Shown here: positions 21,485 through 33,100 of the stretch, one piece after another
Numbering within the stretch: position 1 is the stretch's first letter
Layout of the letters: every line of letters begins with the position of its first letter
NCBI GenBank assembly: GCA_947095585.1
Contig: OX352761.1
Span: forward strand, 89,446,779-89,510,778
DNA length: 64,000 bases
Direction: 5' to 3'
From: Nephrocerus scutellatus
Lineage: Eukaryota > Arthropoda > Insecta > Diptera > Pipunculidae
Notes under the pieces: generated by a model
Seen by the model: only the letters and a program-made list of their open reading frames with translations
Database searches by the model: none
What the model was told of the DNA's origin: nothing
Translations under genes and position numbers: made by a program

Positions 21485-21904
21485 TTTACATCAACTTTTC
21501 TTGTGTGACGGAGCGTCTAGTGTAACTCCTTTAATAACGACATTGAAAATAACTCTAAATGGTTCTTAAATTTTTAATTGGGTTAGAAGAAATAGCATAT
21601 GTTCGCGCAGAATGTTATTTAGTGATTTGAAATTATCTAATGCATCCCAAAATAAAATTTTTAGTCCTGAACATGAACGCCATGGAATATTTTTAGTTTA
21701 AAAATGTTTTATTGCAAAAATAAACCCAGATGTTGGACATGTTGGTGAAACAGGTATAATGAAGGTTTTGTTAATCATTGGAGTAGATGTTAAATCGGTT
21801 TTTATAATTCGAATTCCTTCTTTGGAATTGTGAAAACCTGCTGTTTGGCTGGTTTTGACCTTCGAATTCCGATCTCGGTCGGCAAATAAACTGCAGCTAT
21901 TATG
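21485..21904. other. Gene-free AT-rich stretch
   Basis: No open frame or repeat that I can support. Confidence 0.3.
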
Positions 21905-22196
21905 GGTCTATTCTTTTATTCAACCCGAGAGAGTAAAGTTACCCGGAGTACACCGAGCGAATGTTGCACGGCGTAAAAGTATTCGCTGTGTACACTGGGT
22001 TACTTTACTCGCTCTTACCTGCCTAACACTGATATTCACTTCAGGGTAAAAATAGGAAATTGTGTATACACCGTGTCGTGCTCGGTTCGCAATAAAAAAC
22101 ACAAAGTACAGAGTAAAACTATCCCGGGTGAATAAAAGAACACAGTGTAAATTTTGGACGTACACTGCTCGCTCGGGTTGAATAAAAGAATAGACC
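21905..22196. mobile_element. MITE with perfect 25-bp terminal inverted repeats
   Basis: 21905-21929 is the exact reverse complement of 22172-22196 (begins GGTCTATTCTTTTATTC). A second, inner inverted repeat (about 21927-21960 with 21977-22010, containing GAGTAAAGTTACCC) makes the left half a hairpin of its own. No transposase. The target duplication is not clear, so the superfamily is not assigned. Confidence 0.75.
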
Positions 22197-22199
22197 TTA

Positions 22200-22595
22200 T
22201 ATCTACGAAAAACAATTATGTCGAGTTTTTTTTTAAAAAAAATCTGCCGTAGAGTGCTTTTTTGGCTGTCAAGTTGTTCGTTTATTCGTATACGGTAGAT
22301 TGGATTTCCCCTCAAACAGATCTTGAAATTTTGGGAGATTTACCCCTCTTTTACTAACACCAACAACTGATGTCATTTGGTTTAGGTTAAACACATCACA
22401 CACACATGCAACAAAACAATGTAAACAAAAGATTCTCGGCTTTCGTGTTCGTTTTTTCGAGAAAAAATCTACGCTCGACCGCAGATTGCTAAAACAAAAA
22501 AAAACTCGACATTAAACTCACGAGTGACGAAGTGTCGAACGTATATTTTAGAGACTCGAACGATTATTCAAACTCTTCTGAAGTTCGCCATCGCC
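22200..22595. other. Intergenic region upstream of RpS30
   Basis: No gene. It must hold the RpS30 promoter-proximal sequences, but apart from the TCT initiator at 22601 I see no element I can name. Confidence 0.35.
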
Positions 22596-22600
22596 ATCTT

Positions 22601-22608
22601 TCCTTTTC
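22601..22608 (+). promoter_or_regulatory. TCT (polypyrimidine) initiator of RpS30
   Basis: TCCTTTTC fits the YYC+1TTTYY initiator of insect ribosomal-protein genes, placing the transcription start at C22603. The mRNA would begin with a 5' pyrimidine tract, the feature by which ribosomal-protein mRNAs are translationally controlled. No TATA box is in position, as is usual for this class. Confidence 0.6.
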
Positions 22609-22851
22609 GTAGAACTTCATAGTAGTGGCGAGGTGAGAATTTTCTTTATAAATATTTTAGGGTTTGGTTTTGTTTTAAAAAAATGTCTTAAATAATATTT
22701 AAAAATGGTTGCTGGGTTTCCGATTTTTTTTTGTGAAGGATATTTTCAAATGGCACAGATAACGTTGTTTTTATGATTTGCACGTGTTCCTCTCGGTCGA
22801 AGTGACTGATTTCGTTCTTCGTTTTATATTTCAGAAAAAATCACACGCAAT

Positions 22852-23380
22852 ATGCAGCTGTTTGTACGTGGTTTGGAGGACATTGAAACCGTTGAGGTTT
22901 CCCAAAATGATACTGTTGGATTTGTTAAGGTACGTTTCAGTTCGAGAGATGACATATCTAACCTTAAAGTTTATTTTGAAATGTTATCCCGACAACACTT
23001 TAAAGTAATAAAACACAAGGCTTTAACGTAACTTCAATTTTTCTAACTTGTTTTAATAGAATCGCTTATCGGAGCTTAAAGGATTCCATAGCGAAGACAT
23101 TATTCTTAACTGTGAGGGCCATATTCTAACTAACGATGTTTGCGTAGGAAGCTTGGCATCTTTTGAATTAGATATCACTGTGCCACTTCTCGGCGGTAAG
23201 GTGCACGGTTCATTGGCTCGTGCTGGTAAAGTAAAAGGGCAAACCCCAAAAGTTGAAAAACAAGAAAAGAAAAAGAAGAAGACCGGTCGCGCAAAGAGGA
23301 GAATTCAGTATAACAGACGCTTCGTGAATCACGTCCAAGGGTTCGGCCGTCGTAGAGGACCAAATGCTAACTCCGCTTAA
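22852..23380 (+). CDS. RpS30: Ubiquitin-like/ribosomal protein S30 fusion (Fau/FUBI-RpS30)
   Basis: Exons: leader about 22603-22632, then 22835-22929 (ATG at 22852) and 23060-23380; introns 22633-22834 and 22930-23059 with GT-AG ends. The 132-residue product has an N-terminal ubiquitin-like domain (residues 1-72) ending in LLGG, the processing site. The 60-residue S30 protein follows ([20 protein letters not shown], then a lysine run, [16 protein letters not shown], ending GPNANSA). S30 is a component of the small ribosomal subunit; the fusion is cleaved after GG to release it. The frame is intact and splice phases agree. Its 3' neighbour is the oppositely oriented Ir93a gene. Confidence 0.97.
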
Positions 23381-23401
23381 ACTGTAATTTTTTTTAAATC
23401 T

Positions 23402-23407
23402 AATAAA
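23402..23407 (+). terminator. RpS30 polyadenylation signal
   Basis: AATAAA 22 bases after the stop codon, followed by a T-rich tract. Confidence 0.75.
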
Positions 23408-23429
23408 AAAGATTTCCTTTTTTTAAATA

Positions 23430-23884
23430 CAAATTCAATTTATTTTGTTAAATCGAAGTGGACATTTTTTTCAACTGATATTTAGTACCAAAAAGACGAT
23501 GATACCAGTATTCAATGAGAATTGTAAACAGGGCTAGCGTAAAACCTGTTAAAAAATTTCGGTTAATCTCGATTGTGCACCCCTTTTTAAAAAATGCTTA
23601 CATTTTGGTTTTAGCAAATACGATGCAGAAATATTTGTATACCAATTATTTTTTTATATAATTTCTAACTCATTTGTAAATAAATGCAATTTTAAATTTC
23701 CTGTGGTAAAGTACAATTTCGTCATTTGTTATTGTGTAAGGATAATGAAAATTTTACTTTATTACTTCGACTAAAATTGCATTTCTGAATCGTATTATGT
23801 ATTTATTTTGATTTAACCAAAATGTAAGCATTTTGTTTTTTTTTTTAACGGGGTTACTATTGCAAAAGAAACCCACAATTTAAT
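23430..23884. other. RpS30/Ir93a intergenic and 3' UTR region
   Basis: About 500 bp separate the two stop codons. On the - strand AATAAA occurs near 23801-23807 and could serve Ir93a. AT-rich, with no other feature. Confidence 0.45.
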
Positions 23885-24150
23885 TTAAAGGATAGGTAAT
23901 GCAGTAATGTTACCCAAAAGTAAAACAAGAAGACAGCCTTGCATGTCATCCAAATTGACTTTATGATTGGTAATTTGCCTTTGGAAGCCTTTTCCGTTGC
24001 ATTTATCCATCGATGGCAAATTGGTTTGGTGCCACCGCTCAATGAATCCCATTTGAAACAGAAGCTTTATCTCGTCGTTGACAAGCTCCAAGTATGGACT
24101 GTTCGCTGGCATTATAAGTCCGATTTGCTCGTCTACAAAATTCTCTCTTC
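23885..24150 (-). CDS. Ir93a: Ir93a-like final exon: S2 end and M4
   Basis: Acceptor TTTACAG. Encodes ENFVDEQIGLIMPANSPYLE, GFIERWHQTNLPS, DKCNGKG and M4 (DDMQGCLLVLLLGNITALPIL), then TAA. The stop lies at the end of M4, giving no cytoplasmic tail; a neighbouring frame continues for 13 codons. Confidence 0.93.
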
Positions 24151-27100
24151 CTGTAAAAATATTAGAGCAGTAGTGTTGTGATAGATAAAAAAATTTAAAT
24201 CCTAATGTTCACCTAGAATAAACTTGCATTCTTTCTCTTTTTCAAAGTTTTTTTGTATTGTTAGTTGAAGGTTTATTTGCCAATCTATGTTTACGCGTTC
24301 TCCCCTTTCAACTGCCAGAAGCCCCTCATTTTCGGAATTGTTATATATTATTGCCCTGTCCATGAACATTTTAAAATCTTTTCGTGTCGAGCTCTGCATG
24401 AAGTAAAGAAATAGCAACACGTAATTTATGGAACATTTCATTAACTCTATTTATGAGGAATAAAATGTTAAAAAAGTCAATCAATTTTGTGTAAAAATTT
24501 AATTATAGGCAACATACATTTGTGTTAAATAGTGAATTTGCTTAGAACACAAGTGGGGGGTAGTAGATCTGGTATCGTGTCTTACCCATTTATATAAATT
24601 ATTTACAATTTAAATAAAAGAATTAAATTATATAACTGCCAAAGCTGTACGATATAACGAAAGCCTGTAATTTTAAATTCGCAAAGGAATTGTAATGTAT
24701 ATGTAAATGTATATGTATAATGTAAAAATTAAGTTAGAAAGAAAAAGAAAACAGTCAATGACCTGCCTTAAGATAAGAACGGGATCTTACAAGTTTTTTA
24801 CTGAAAGTGATTCCATCAAAGTTTTGGAGAGATGTAAAACATTTAAGAATGCTGAGAACCCAAAAGTGGACAGTGCAATGTATGAATGGGTGCGTCAACA
24901 AAGATTCAGAGACTTTTCACTTTCTGCCGAAATGATTGTGGAAAAGGCAAAATATATTTACGTTAAGTTGGGTCTGCATATGTATTTTTACTTGGGTGGT
25001 TGAGAAATTTTAAATCTTTGTTGAAGAACTATTAGAGTTAATAAAAAAGAATAAACAAATGAGCAAATATATAATGCGGATGAGACAAGCCTTTTTGGAA
25101 GTGTTTACACGAAATACTTTGGCGTGTATATTCAGTAGAGGGCTACAAAGAATCACAGAAATGATGCACTGTGCTAGAGTGCTCCAATGCTTGGGTAACC
25201 CAACGACTCTTTCTTGAGTGTTTCAGTCAAAACTTTGTATAGGAAATGAAATGGTATTTGAAGATTACTTATCTTGTAGAAGACCGTTAAGTTCTGTTCC
25301 TCTTACATAACTGCACAGCTCACCCAGATGTAGAAGATTTGAAATGACGCCATAGCTTTATTGTGAGATATCTGCCCATCTTTGATGCAGCCTATCGATC
25401 AAGGTGTCATACGAAGCTTGAAGAGTAAAGACCGTAAAGAAATTGTGCGAAAATTTTCAAGCTCAGGAAACCGACAAAAGTTTTGCAAAATACTTAAAAA
25501 CAAAACTGCAATATGGACTATTGCAACAACTTGGAATTCTGTTACGGCTGAAGTTTTGAAAAATGTTTGACATAATTTAGTTTGCAAAGCAACTGACATA
25601 TCAGGTAAATTAACCATGCTCTTATACAATATTTATAAAGTCTATATTCTATTTTATGAGCTGAAGATAACCCTGACGAAGTATGTGGTGGAAATTATGG
25701 AAGTTTCGGGATATTTTAATGAAGATGCAATCAGAAATTTGATAGATTCCAACGAGAAAATTCCATCATTTGTTACTCTATTTGTTGGTATTGTTACGAA
25801 ATTTAGGCTTTCGAGTTCGTAAATAATTTTGCAAATAAAACAACACAAGTTAATTAATTTAACATGTTAACTAATAAAAATACATTTTTAATTTAAAACG
25901 TTTAAAACGAGTATTGTGCGTAGTAGTTTGCTTTGATCTGAAGCAAAATGCAAACTCAAGTTGAATAAATTTATTTGCGATTTGTTCTCTTTTTTTTTTG
26001 TGAATTGTCAATGTTCTTCCAGTTCTGAACTATGTTTAAAGTTTCAAGTCTCTAGCTCAATGGGAAGTTAGTTTAAAATCAATTACAAAATTCCACCCGC
26101 ACATGCAGACACACAAAAGCGAGCTATTAAAAATGTTTTAAAAATAACAAATTTAATAAACAAACAGTAAAAATAATTCAAGTTCACAATTATAATGGTG
26201 ACCAGCGGAAATACCCGGCGTTTCCTGGCGGCCCCATCCCACTGACCCCCCATGTTAACACCAGCCCACAGACACTACACCCACTGACCTCACGCCCACT
26301 GACCTACCGCCATATAACTTCCAGCACACGGACCTCTGACCACAGATGACCACCCACTCACAGACCACCCCACCCACTGAACTCGCACCAACTGACCAAC
26401 CCACAAACTGGCCACCTCACCAGACCAGAAAACTATAGAATAAGTTTGAACGCGATTGGTTCATAAAAACATGCAATTTGTAGAAACAATAAAAATAATT
26501 CTTATGGAGACCCTTTGACTCAGGAGTCTGACCACTTTCAAAATATGCCTATTATATGTTCATTATTGCAACAACAATTGTACTTTACAATAATTCTATT
26601 GGGTGGTAGCTTTATCACTTTGCAAGAACTTTTACAACTTGACTGGTTCAATTTCAAATAAGTAATTCAGCCTAAAAGTATGCAATTCTTAATTCTAATT
26701 TTAGTGCTTATTTTTGGACGAGTATGTATATTGCGCTTTATCTTGGGACTAGTTTTCCATTATCTACTAACTATTTTCGTAACAATATGATGAACCATCC
26801 TCATTAATCTGATGAATCAAATTCCGATGAATTTTAAGAAAGACGATACAGAGTTTATAAAAAATAACTTTAGACGAGGCTATTAACTCAAGCAGTACCC
26901 TTCTTGATTTCTTGAAGGGCTTTGACCTACCTGAAGTAGCTCTTCAAGACATAATGCAAGTTTATCGCTTTAGAGAAAAATTGATTAAAGAAAAAAAACA
27001 ACCCATAAAAATGAAAAATTATCATATAAATTCTCTAATCGCAGAAATTGGTATGGGAGCCCTTCGATTCTGGGTCATTTTTTATTTTTTTATTTTTTTA

Positions 27101-30100
27101 TTGTAGGAGAAAATAATCGAAAGAGACATTTGACATCAGATGTCAAATTTAAAAATGTTCAGATAATTTTATTCTGAGCACTTAGAGCACGCTCATACTC
27201 TGAGCAAATAAGAAACACGAGCATTTTTCTTGAGAACTCTTTGACTGCTCTGAACTTATTTATGAAAACGCCAAATGACAGCATATTGTGAAAACTTGTT
27301 GTTCTATCTGTAAGTTGATATCGACAACAAAAAACGACATCAATAAAAATACAATTCAGTAAATAAGTAAGTTGAATTAAGCATAAAACATTTATGTCTC
27401 GTTTCATTTTCTGGGTTCATTTGTGCGTGACCTAAGATTTATCTCTCTCTCCACCACCAAAACCAAGCAGCGCAGCCGACTGCGCAGCACACACCGCACA
27501 CAGTCATTAAAGTGCGACGGTATCTGATGCCAGTAAATGATATTTAAAAAAATGTATAAGGGCCTTGCGGCCGAACCCGGGGCCCGATCACTACCAAATT
27601 TTAGAAAAAGTATTGTTAATTGGGTATACACATGTGTGTAAAATTGAGGAAAATCGGGCTTTAGGAAGTGCGTTAAAAATTGATAATTAAAAAAAAAGAT
27701 CGCTTCAAAAATTTTACAAAAAGTTTTGTCCATCGGAGATACACATGCGTATAAAATTTGAAGAAAATGGGGAACTTTTTTCATACAATTTTTATGGGTG
27801 CCCCCTCCCGACCCAGGGGCCCGATCTCTCCAAAATTTTTACAAAAAGTGTTTTCCATTGGAGATACACATTTGTATAAAATTTTAAGAAAATCGGGTAA
27901 ATTTTTTAAAATATTTGTATGAGAGCCCCCCGACCCCGAGGTCCGAGCGGCCTCAGATTTTAATAGAAAGTATTGTCACCGGAAATATACATGTATGCAA
28001 AATTAAATTAAATCGGGCTATGGGAAGTGGGTTAGAAATTGATCAGAAAATCTGACCAGCCAGCCAACCAGCAAGCCACGTGCACGCGAAGTTAATATAG
28101 AGAATTTAAAAAAGAGATAAATGTAAGAGGCAGTCAAAAATTTCCGAATTTGTTTTATCTCCCATTTAAATGATTATATATGTATACTCTATATATTGTT
28201 ACGAAAAGTAGTTAGTAGCGCATATAATAGAATTAGAATCCTAAGATAAATCGCAATGTAAATACTCCATACTTAAAATAAGCAAATGCTATGAAAAATA
28301 GTCGGTAAATTAGAACTAAGAACTACTGCGTACTAAAAATTAGAATTAGACTATTAGATTATTTGAAATGTAACCGCCTGGAAGTTTGAACCATTGTGTA
28401 CTGGTCAAACAAGTTTGTGCGGTTTGCCTGGTTTTTATAAAATAACATGATAGAACATGAAGTCTATTTTTAGAAGATGACTCATTACATATAAGTGTCT
28501 TTAGTTGTAAATAAGGGAATAAGGCTACAATTTTCTGGATATTTCTGTCTACAATATTGGAAGTTTCTGGAAGCTTTTGATTGAGTATAAATAGAGGCGT
28601 TAAGCCGAGGTAAGATCATTAGTTGTTTGGAATTTAACCAGTAAAGTTGTAAAAGTTCTTGTAAAGTGATAAAGCTATAACCTAAGAGAATTATTGTGAA
28701 GCTCTACTATCATAAGGGTTTTTATGTGCATTTTAAAGTAATCACCAATATAAATTGTGAACTTGTGTAACTTGTAAGTTAAAGTGAACAGTGAACATTA
28801 TAGTTCCCAGGAGCTTAAAGAAGAGCCTGGACGGTGTGGTCTAAGTACTGCGGGAAATAAGCAAGAGTTATTTCTCCGATTGCAACAAGTCGTTAAGGGG
28901 AAAAGCAGCAAGCTGGTGAAGTGTTTTCAATTGAGACGGAGTTAGTGGAGCGAAAAAGTCTACTTTGGAAGATAAAGAAGCACCAAAAATGGAAGCGATG
29001 TTTAATGCTGTAATGCACCAAATGAAGCAGCAAAGTGAACAAATGAAGCACCAAAGCGAAAAATCGCAGCAACAGAGTCAAGAGTTAAGAAAAAATTTGA
29101 ATTTTCAAATTAGTGACAAGTTAGAACAGCAAAGCCAAAAGTTGAAGAAAGAATTGGATCAGCAAAATCAGCAGTTAAATTCAAAATTCATCAATCGCAG
29201 AAACAAAGACGAGAGCTGAAGCAGGAATTGAACTCCAAATTCGGTCAACAAAAGCAGGAATTTAGTCAGCAAACACAGGGCCTAAAGAAGGAAATTTATC
29301 AGCAAAGTCAAGAGCTTAACTCCAAATTTGATAAACAAAATCAGAAGCTGGAATCAGTTAAAGGTGAAATAAATGAAATTCAAGCAACATTTCAAGACGA
29401 AGTGAAATCGCTCGAAATGAATATGGCAGGAAAGGTGAGTGGTCTGGAATGAAAAATTAAAGAGTTCGAGACCCGATTAAATAACCGTACCCAGTTCGTC
29501 AGGGAAAACACTCAACAAAGCAGTTCCAGAGTAATTCCAGAATTTTCTAGCAACCAGAAAGGAATATTGAAGCCTCCTATGTTCGATGGCGACACAGCTT
29601 TTGAAAATTTCAAAGTCCAGTTCACAGCTGCTGTACAAAACAATGGATGGGGTGCAGAAGAACAGCTAAATTTCCAGATCCTAGCGTTAAGGGGCAAGGC
29701 AGCAGACGTATTGCAAATGATTCCAAATGCTGAGATGAGTTCTAGAAGAATCTTGAAAGAGTTGAAATTGCGTTATGGACAGTCTCGCACACAGGAGCTA
29801 AGCAAAATACAGCTCCAGATGAAGAAACAACAGCGAGGAGCACGACTTCAAGAATTAGAACGCGAAATAACCAAGTGAGCACGACAAGCCTATTGTGGTG
29901 TGCCGGCTGGTATCTTGGACGGATTGGCAGTTGGATGCGTTCATCAATGCTATTCGAGATGAAGAGTTGAAGCTTCATTTGAGGACAACAGCCAGAGGAC
30001 AGCGACGGATGAAGTTGCAGCAATTAAACGGGACTGCTCCTGTAGTGTCATGTTTGGAGGAATACGGTTTTCTCATCGGTTTATTGTTGCCAGCATTACA

Positions 30101-33100
30101 GATGAATGCATATTGAGGTTGGATTTCATGACAGAGCACGAGATGTCCCTTGATCTAAAGAACTACCTGTTAAAAAGGCGTAATGTGGAAGTACCCCTGC
30201 AAATAAACGGCAACCAGAGTGGTGGGCTAAGAGTCATTACTGAAGAAAAAGTGGAGATACCACCGATGTGCGAGGAAATCATATATGGCAAGGTGAACGG
30301 TGATCATGGGGACAGTATAGTAGGAATAGTGGAGCCAACCAATTTCAATAAGAACGGATTGATATGCGGAAGAACTCTAGTGAAACTCCAGCCTAAGATA
30401 CCAGTGAGAATAATGAACGTTAGCCCATCACCGAAGGTAATAAGAGAAGGAACAGTCATTGGCAAGACTCAGGGAGTAAGCTGTATAGCAATATGTCAGC
30501 CTGTAAAAGTAAAGAATACACCACTTGATCCGGAAAGGAAGCAGATAATTCATTCGCTATGTAAACATCTTCCAGCAGCGCAGCGATAAGCAGCAGAAAA
30601 GACGCTAGAGAAATTTGCCGACGTTTTTGCTGTCAGCGACAACGACATGGGTGAAACCAATATAATGCAACATCGAATCGATACAGGAAATGCGACTCCA
30701 ATTCGACAGGCGCCAAGACGATTACCACTTGCTAAGCAACAAAAAGCAAAAACGCTGGTTAAGAAAATAGAACGGGATGGAATCATAGAGAAGTCCGAAA
30801 GCCCATGGAGCTCACCTGTGGTACTTGTTTAAAAGAAAGATGGTTCAACGATATTTTGTGTGGACTATCGGAAACTGAACGATGTCACCAAGAAGGATAG
30901 TTATCCATTACCACGTATAGACGACACGTTGGACACGTTATCGGGGGCCAGAATCTTCAGTACATTGGATCTGAAAAGCGGATACTGGCAGGTGGCAACT
31001 CATGACAACGACAAGGAGAAGACAGCATTTACTGCGGGAAACGGCTTGTATAAATTTTCTTTAATGCCGTTTGGTTTATACAACGCTCCTGCTACGTTCG
31101 AGCGGTTGATGGAACATGTTTTGCGAGGCCTTAGCTGGAAGACATGTCTAGTCTATTTGGATGACATCATTGTTTTTGGTCGTACATTTAATGAGCACGT
31201 GAATAATCTTCGGAAACTTCTAGAAACCATAAAAGCAGCAGGATTATAGTTGAGTTGGCCTTTTCAAAAATTAAGTGAATTATTTGGGGCACATTGTATC
31301 CAGTCAAGGTGTACCCACGGATCCCAAGAAGTTGAAAGCTGTTAACGAATGCGCGAGCTGCGAAGTTTTCTGGGGCTATGCTCCTATTATCGACGGTTTG
31401 TGCCTAACTTCGCAGATGTTGCACGAAACCTTCATCGCCTTACTGAGAAGAACCAAAAGTTCTAATGGTCAAGTGAGCACCAAAAATCATTTGAGTTGCT
31501 GAAGGGAAAGCTGTGCAGTTCTCCAATTGTGGCGTATCCACAGGCAGGAGAACTCTTCATTCTGGACACTTATGTGGGTTTGTGGATTTGTCATGGATTC
31601 TTGCGATCAATTTTTAATTTTTATTGAAATTTGGCACACATGTGTATTTCCGGAGACAACACTTTCTATTATTTTGAGGCCCCTCGGGCTGCGAGGTCGG
31701 GGGGCTCCCATACAAAAATTTTAAAAAATTTACCCGATTTTCTTCAAATTTTACACACATGTGTATACCCAATAAACAATACTTTTTCGAAAATTTGGTA
31801 GTGATCGGGTCCCAGGTTCGGCCGCAAGGCGCTTATACATTTTTTAAATATCTATACTGGCATCAGATATTCGTCGCCCTTTATGGACTGTGTGCGGTGT
31901 GTGCTGCGCAGTCGGCTGCGCTGCATGGTTTTGGTGGTAGAGAGAGAGAGAAATCTTAGCTCACGCACAAATGAACCCAGCAAATGAAACGAGACATAAA
32001 TGTTTTATGCTTAATTCAACTTTCATTTTTATTTACTGAATTTTATTTTTATTGATGTCGTTTTTTGTTGTCGATATCAACTTACAGATAGAACAACAAG
32101 TTTTCGCAATATTGTGTCATTTCGCGTTTTCATAAATTAGTACAGAGCAGTCAAAGAGTTCTCAAGATAAATGTTCGTGTTTCTTATTTGCTCAGAGTAT
32201 GAGCGTGCTCTAAGTGCTCAGAATAAAATGATCTGAGCATTTCCAATTTTAACATCTGATGTCAAATGTCTCTTTCGATGATTTTCTCCTACAATAAAAA
32301 AAAAATGGCCCAGGATCGAGGGGCTCCCATAGCAATTTCTGCGATTAGAGAATTTAGATGAACAATTTTAATTTTTATGGGTTGTTTTTTTTATTTATTT
32401 TCTTTTGTATTATAAATGGTGTATCCGTTTAAGTGGCAAATACAAGAGGTAATTCCTTGGTTAACTTCGTAAAAAAATCAAATGGGAGGGAATTGTCTAC
32501 TTTCACTCCTGGGTTTTAATGCAAAGAGACGTACTTTTGACCCGTCATCACTTCACACCCTGTAACTTTTGAACGCTTCTAACAACAAGGCCACACATGG
32601 AAATGATTGTGGTGTTATAATATACACTCACAAAATTAGGTTCTGTTGGAAGCAGATTATGCACTGGAGTGTAGTGGTAAGGGAGCATCTCTTCCATGAG
32701 TAATTTTGTTGCACTTTTGCTGCAGGATCACTGCAACTCTTCTTATACGTAGTAGTAGTAACACAACCCAAACTATCTCGCTCTTGTTGACTAAATGACC
32801 AAATATTGTGCCATGAATTTATAGATAATTGAATAGGCTTTAATAGTGAATTTTAAAAAAAAAAACTATCCGAGACCATTTTTCGAAATAATCGTATTTG
32901 AAAAAAAAATTTAAAAAAAAAATTTTGGTTGAGTTTTGGTTATTTTTTGTTCATGGAAATTATATTTGATCATCCGGAATATTCAATTTTTCGTGTTGAG
33001 CTTGGTCCTGACAATCCCGGTTAATCGGTACTCCACTGTAAAGCTGCATTGTTCTATATGATATAGGTTATTTTATATATAAAGTAACTAAAAATATGGT

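Larger units (their letters stand above)
25792..26784 (-). repeat. Solo gypsy LTR with nested insertions
   Basis: Begins TGTTACGAAATTTAGGCTTTCG and ends CTATTTTCGTAACA, the same LTR family as gypsy 1. It is expanded by a family D repeat (25861-26160) and a C-rich tract (26170-26430). No internal gypsy sequence is present, so it is a solo LTR left by LTR-LTR recombination. Four-base flanks are similar (GTAT/ATAT) but not identical. Confidence 0.8.
24640..26992 (+). pseudogene. pogo/Tigger-type transposase, split by a solo LTR
   Basis: 24707-25003 encodes a CENP-B/Tc5-type helix-turn-helix (NPKVDSAMYEWVRQQ... AEMIVEKAKYIY). Broken DDE-domain pieces follow: NADETSLFW near 25075, and QPIDQGVIRSLKSKDRKEIV with AIWTIATTWNSVTAEVLKN at 25382-25570. 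The C-terminal part continues to 25791, is interrupted by the LTR at 25792-26784, and resumes at about 26870 (DEAINSSSTLLDF, LPEVALQDIMQVYRFREKLI). A Helentron-like element begins at 26993. Many stops are present. Terminal inverted repeats were not identified. Confidence 0.82.
28197..31567 (+). mobile_element. Gypsy-type LTR retrotransposon 2, 3'-truncated
   Basis: Same family as gypsy 1. The 5' LTR is 28197-28797, with a TATA box (TATAAATAG, 28586-28594). A deletion removes the LTR end, primer site and first gag codons. gag, protease C-terminus and RT follow. The element breaks off in early RNase H at about 31567, fused to a 5'-truncated Helentron-like element. No 3' LTR was found. Confidence 0.88.

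Noticed and set aside
21920..22315. 131-codon - strand frame
   Set aside because: It spans the MITE with 25-bp inverted ends and extends into its flank; the peptide repeats KVYSFIQPER because of the inverted repeats.
22633..23059. Possible intron-encoded snoRNA in RpS30
   Set aside because: Ribosomal-protein introns often host snoRNAs, but no correctly spaced C and D boxes (or H/ACA hairpins) are visible in either intron.
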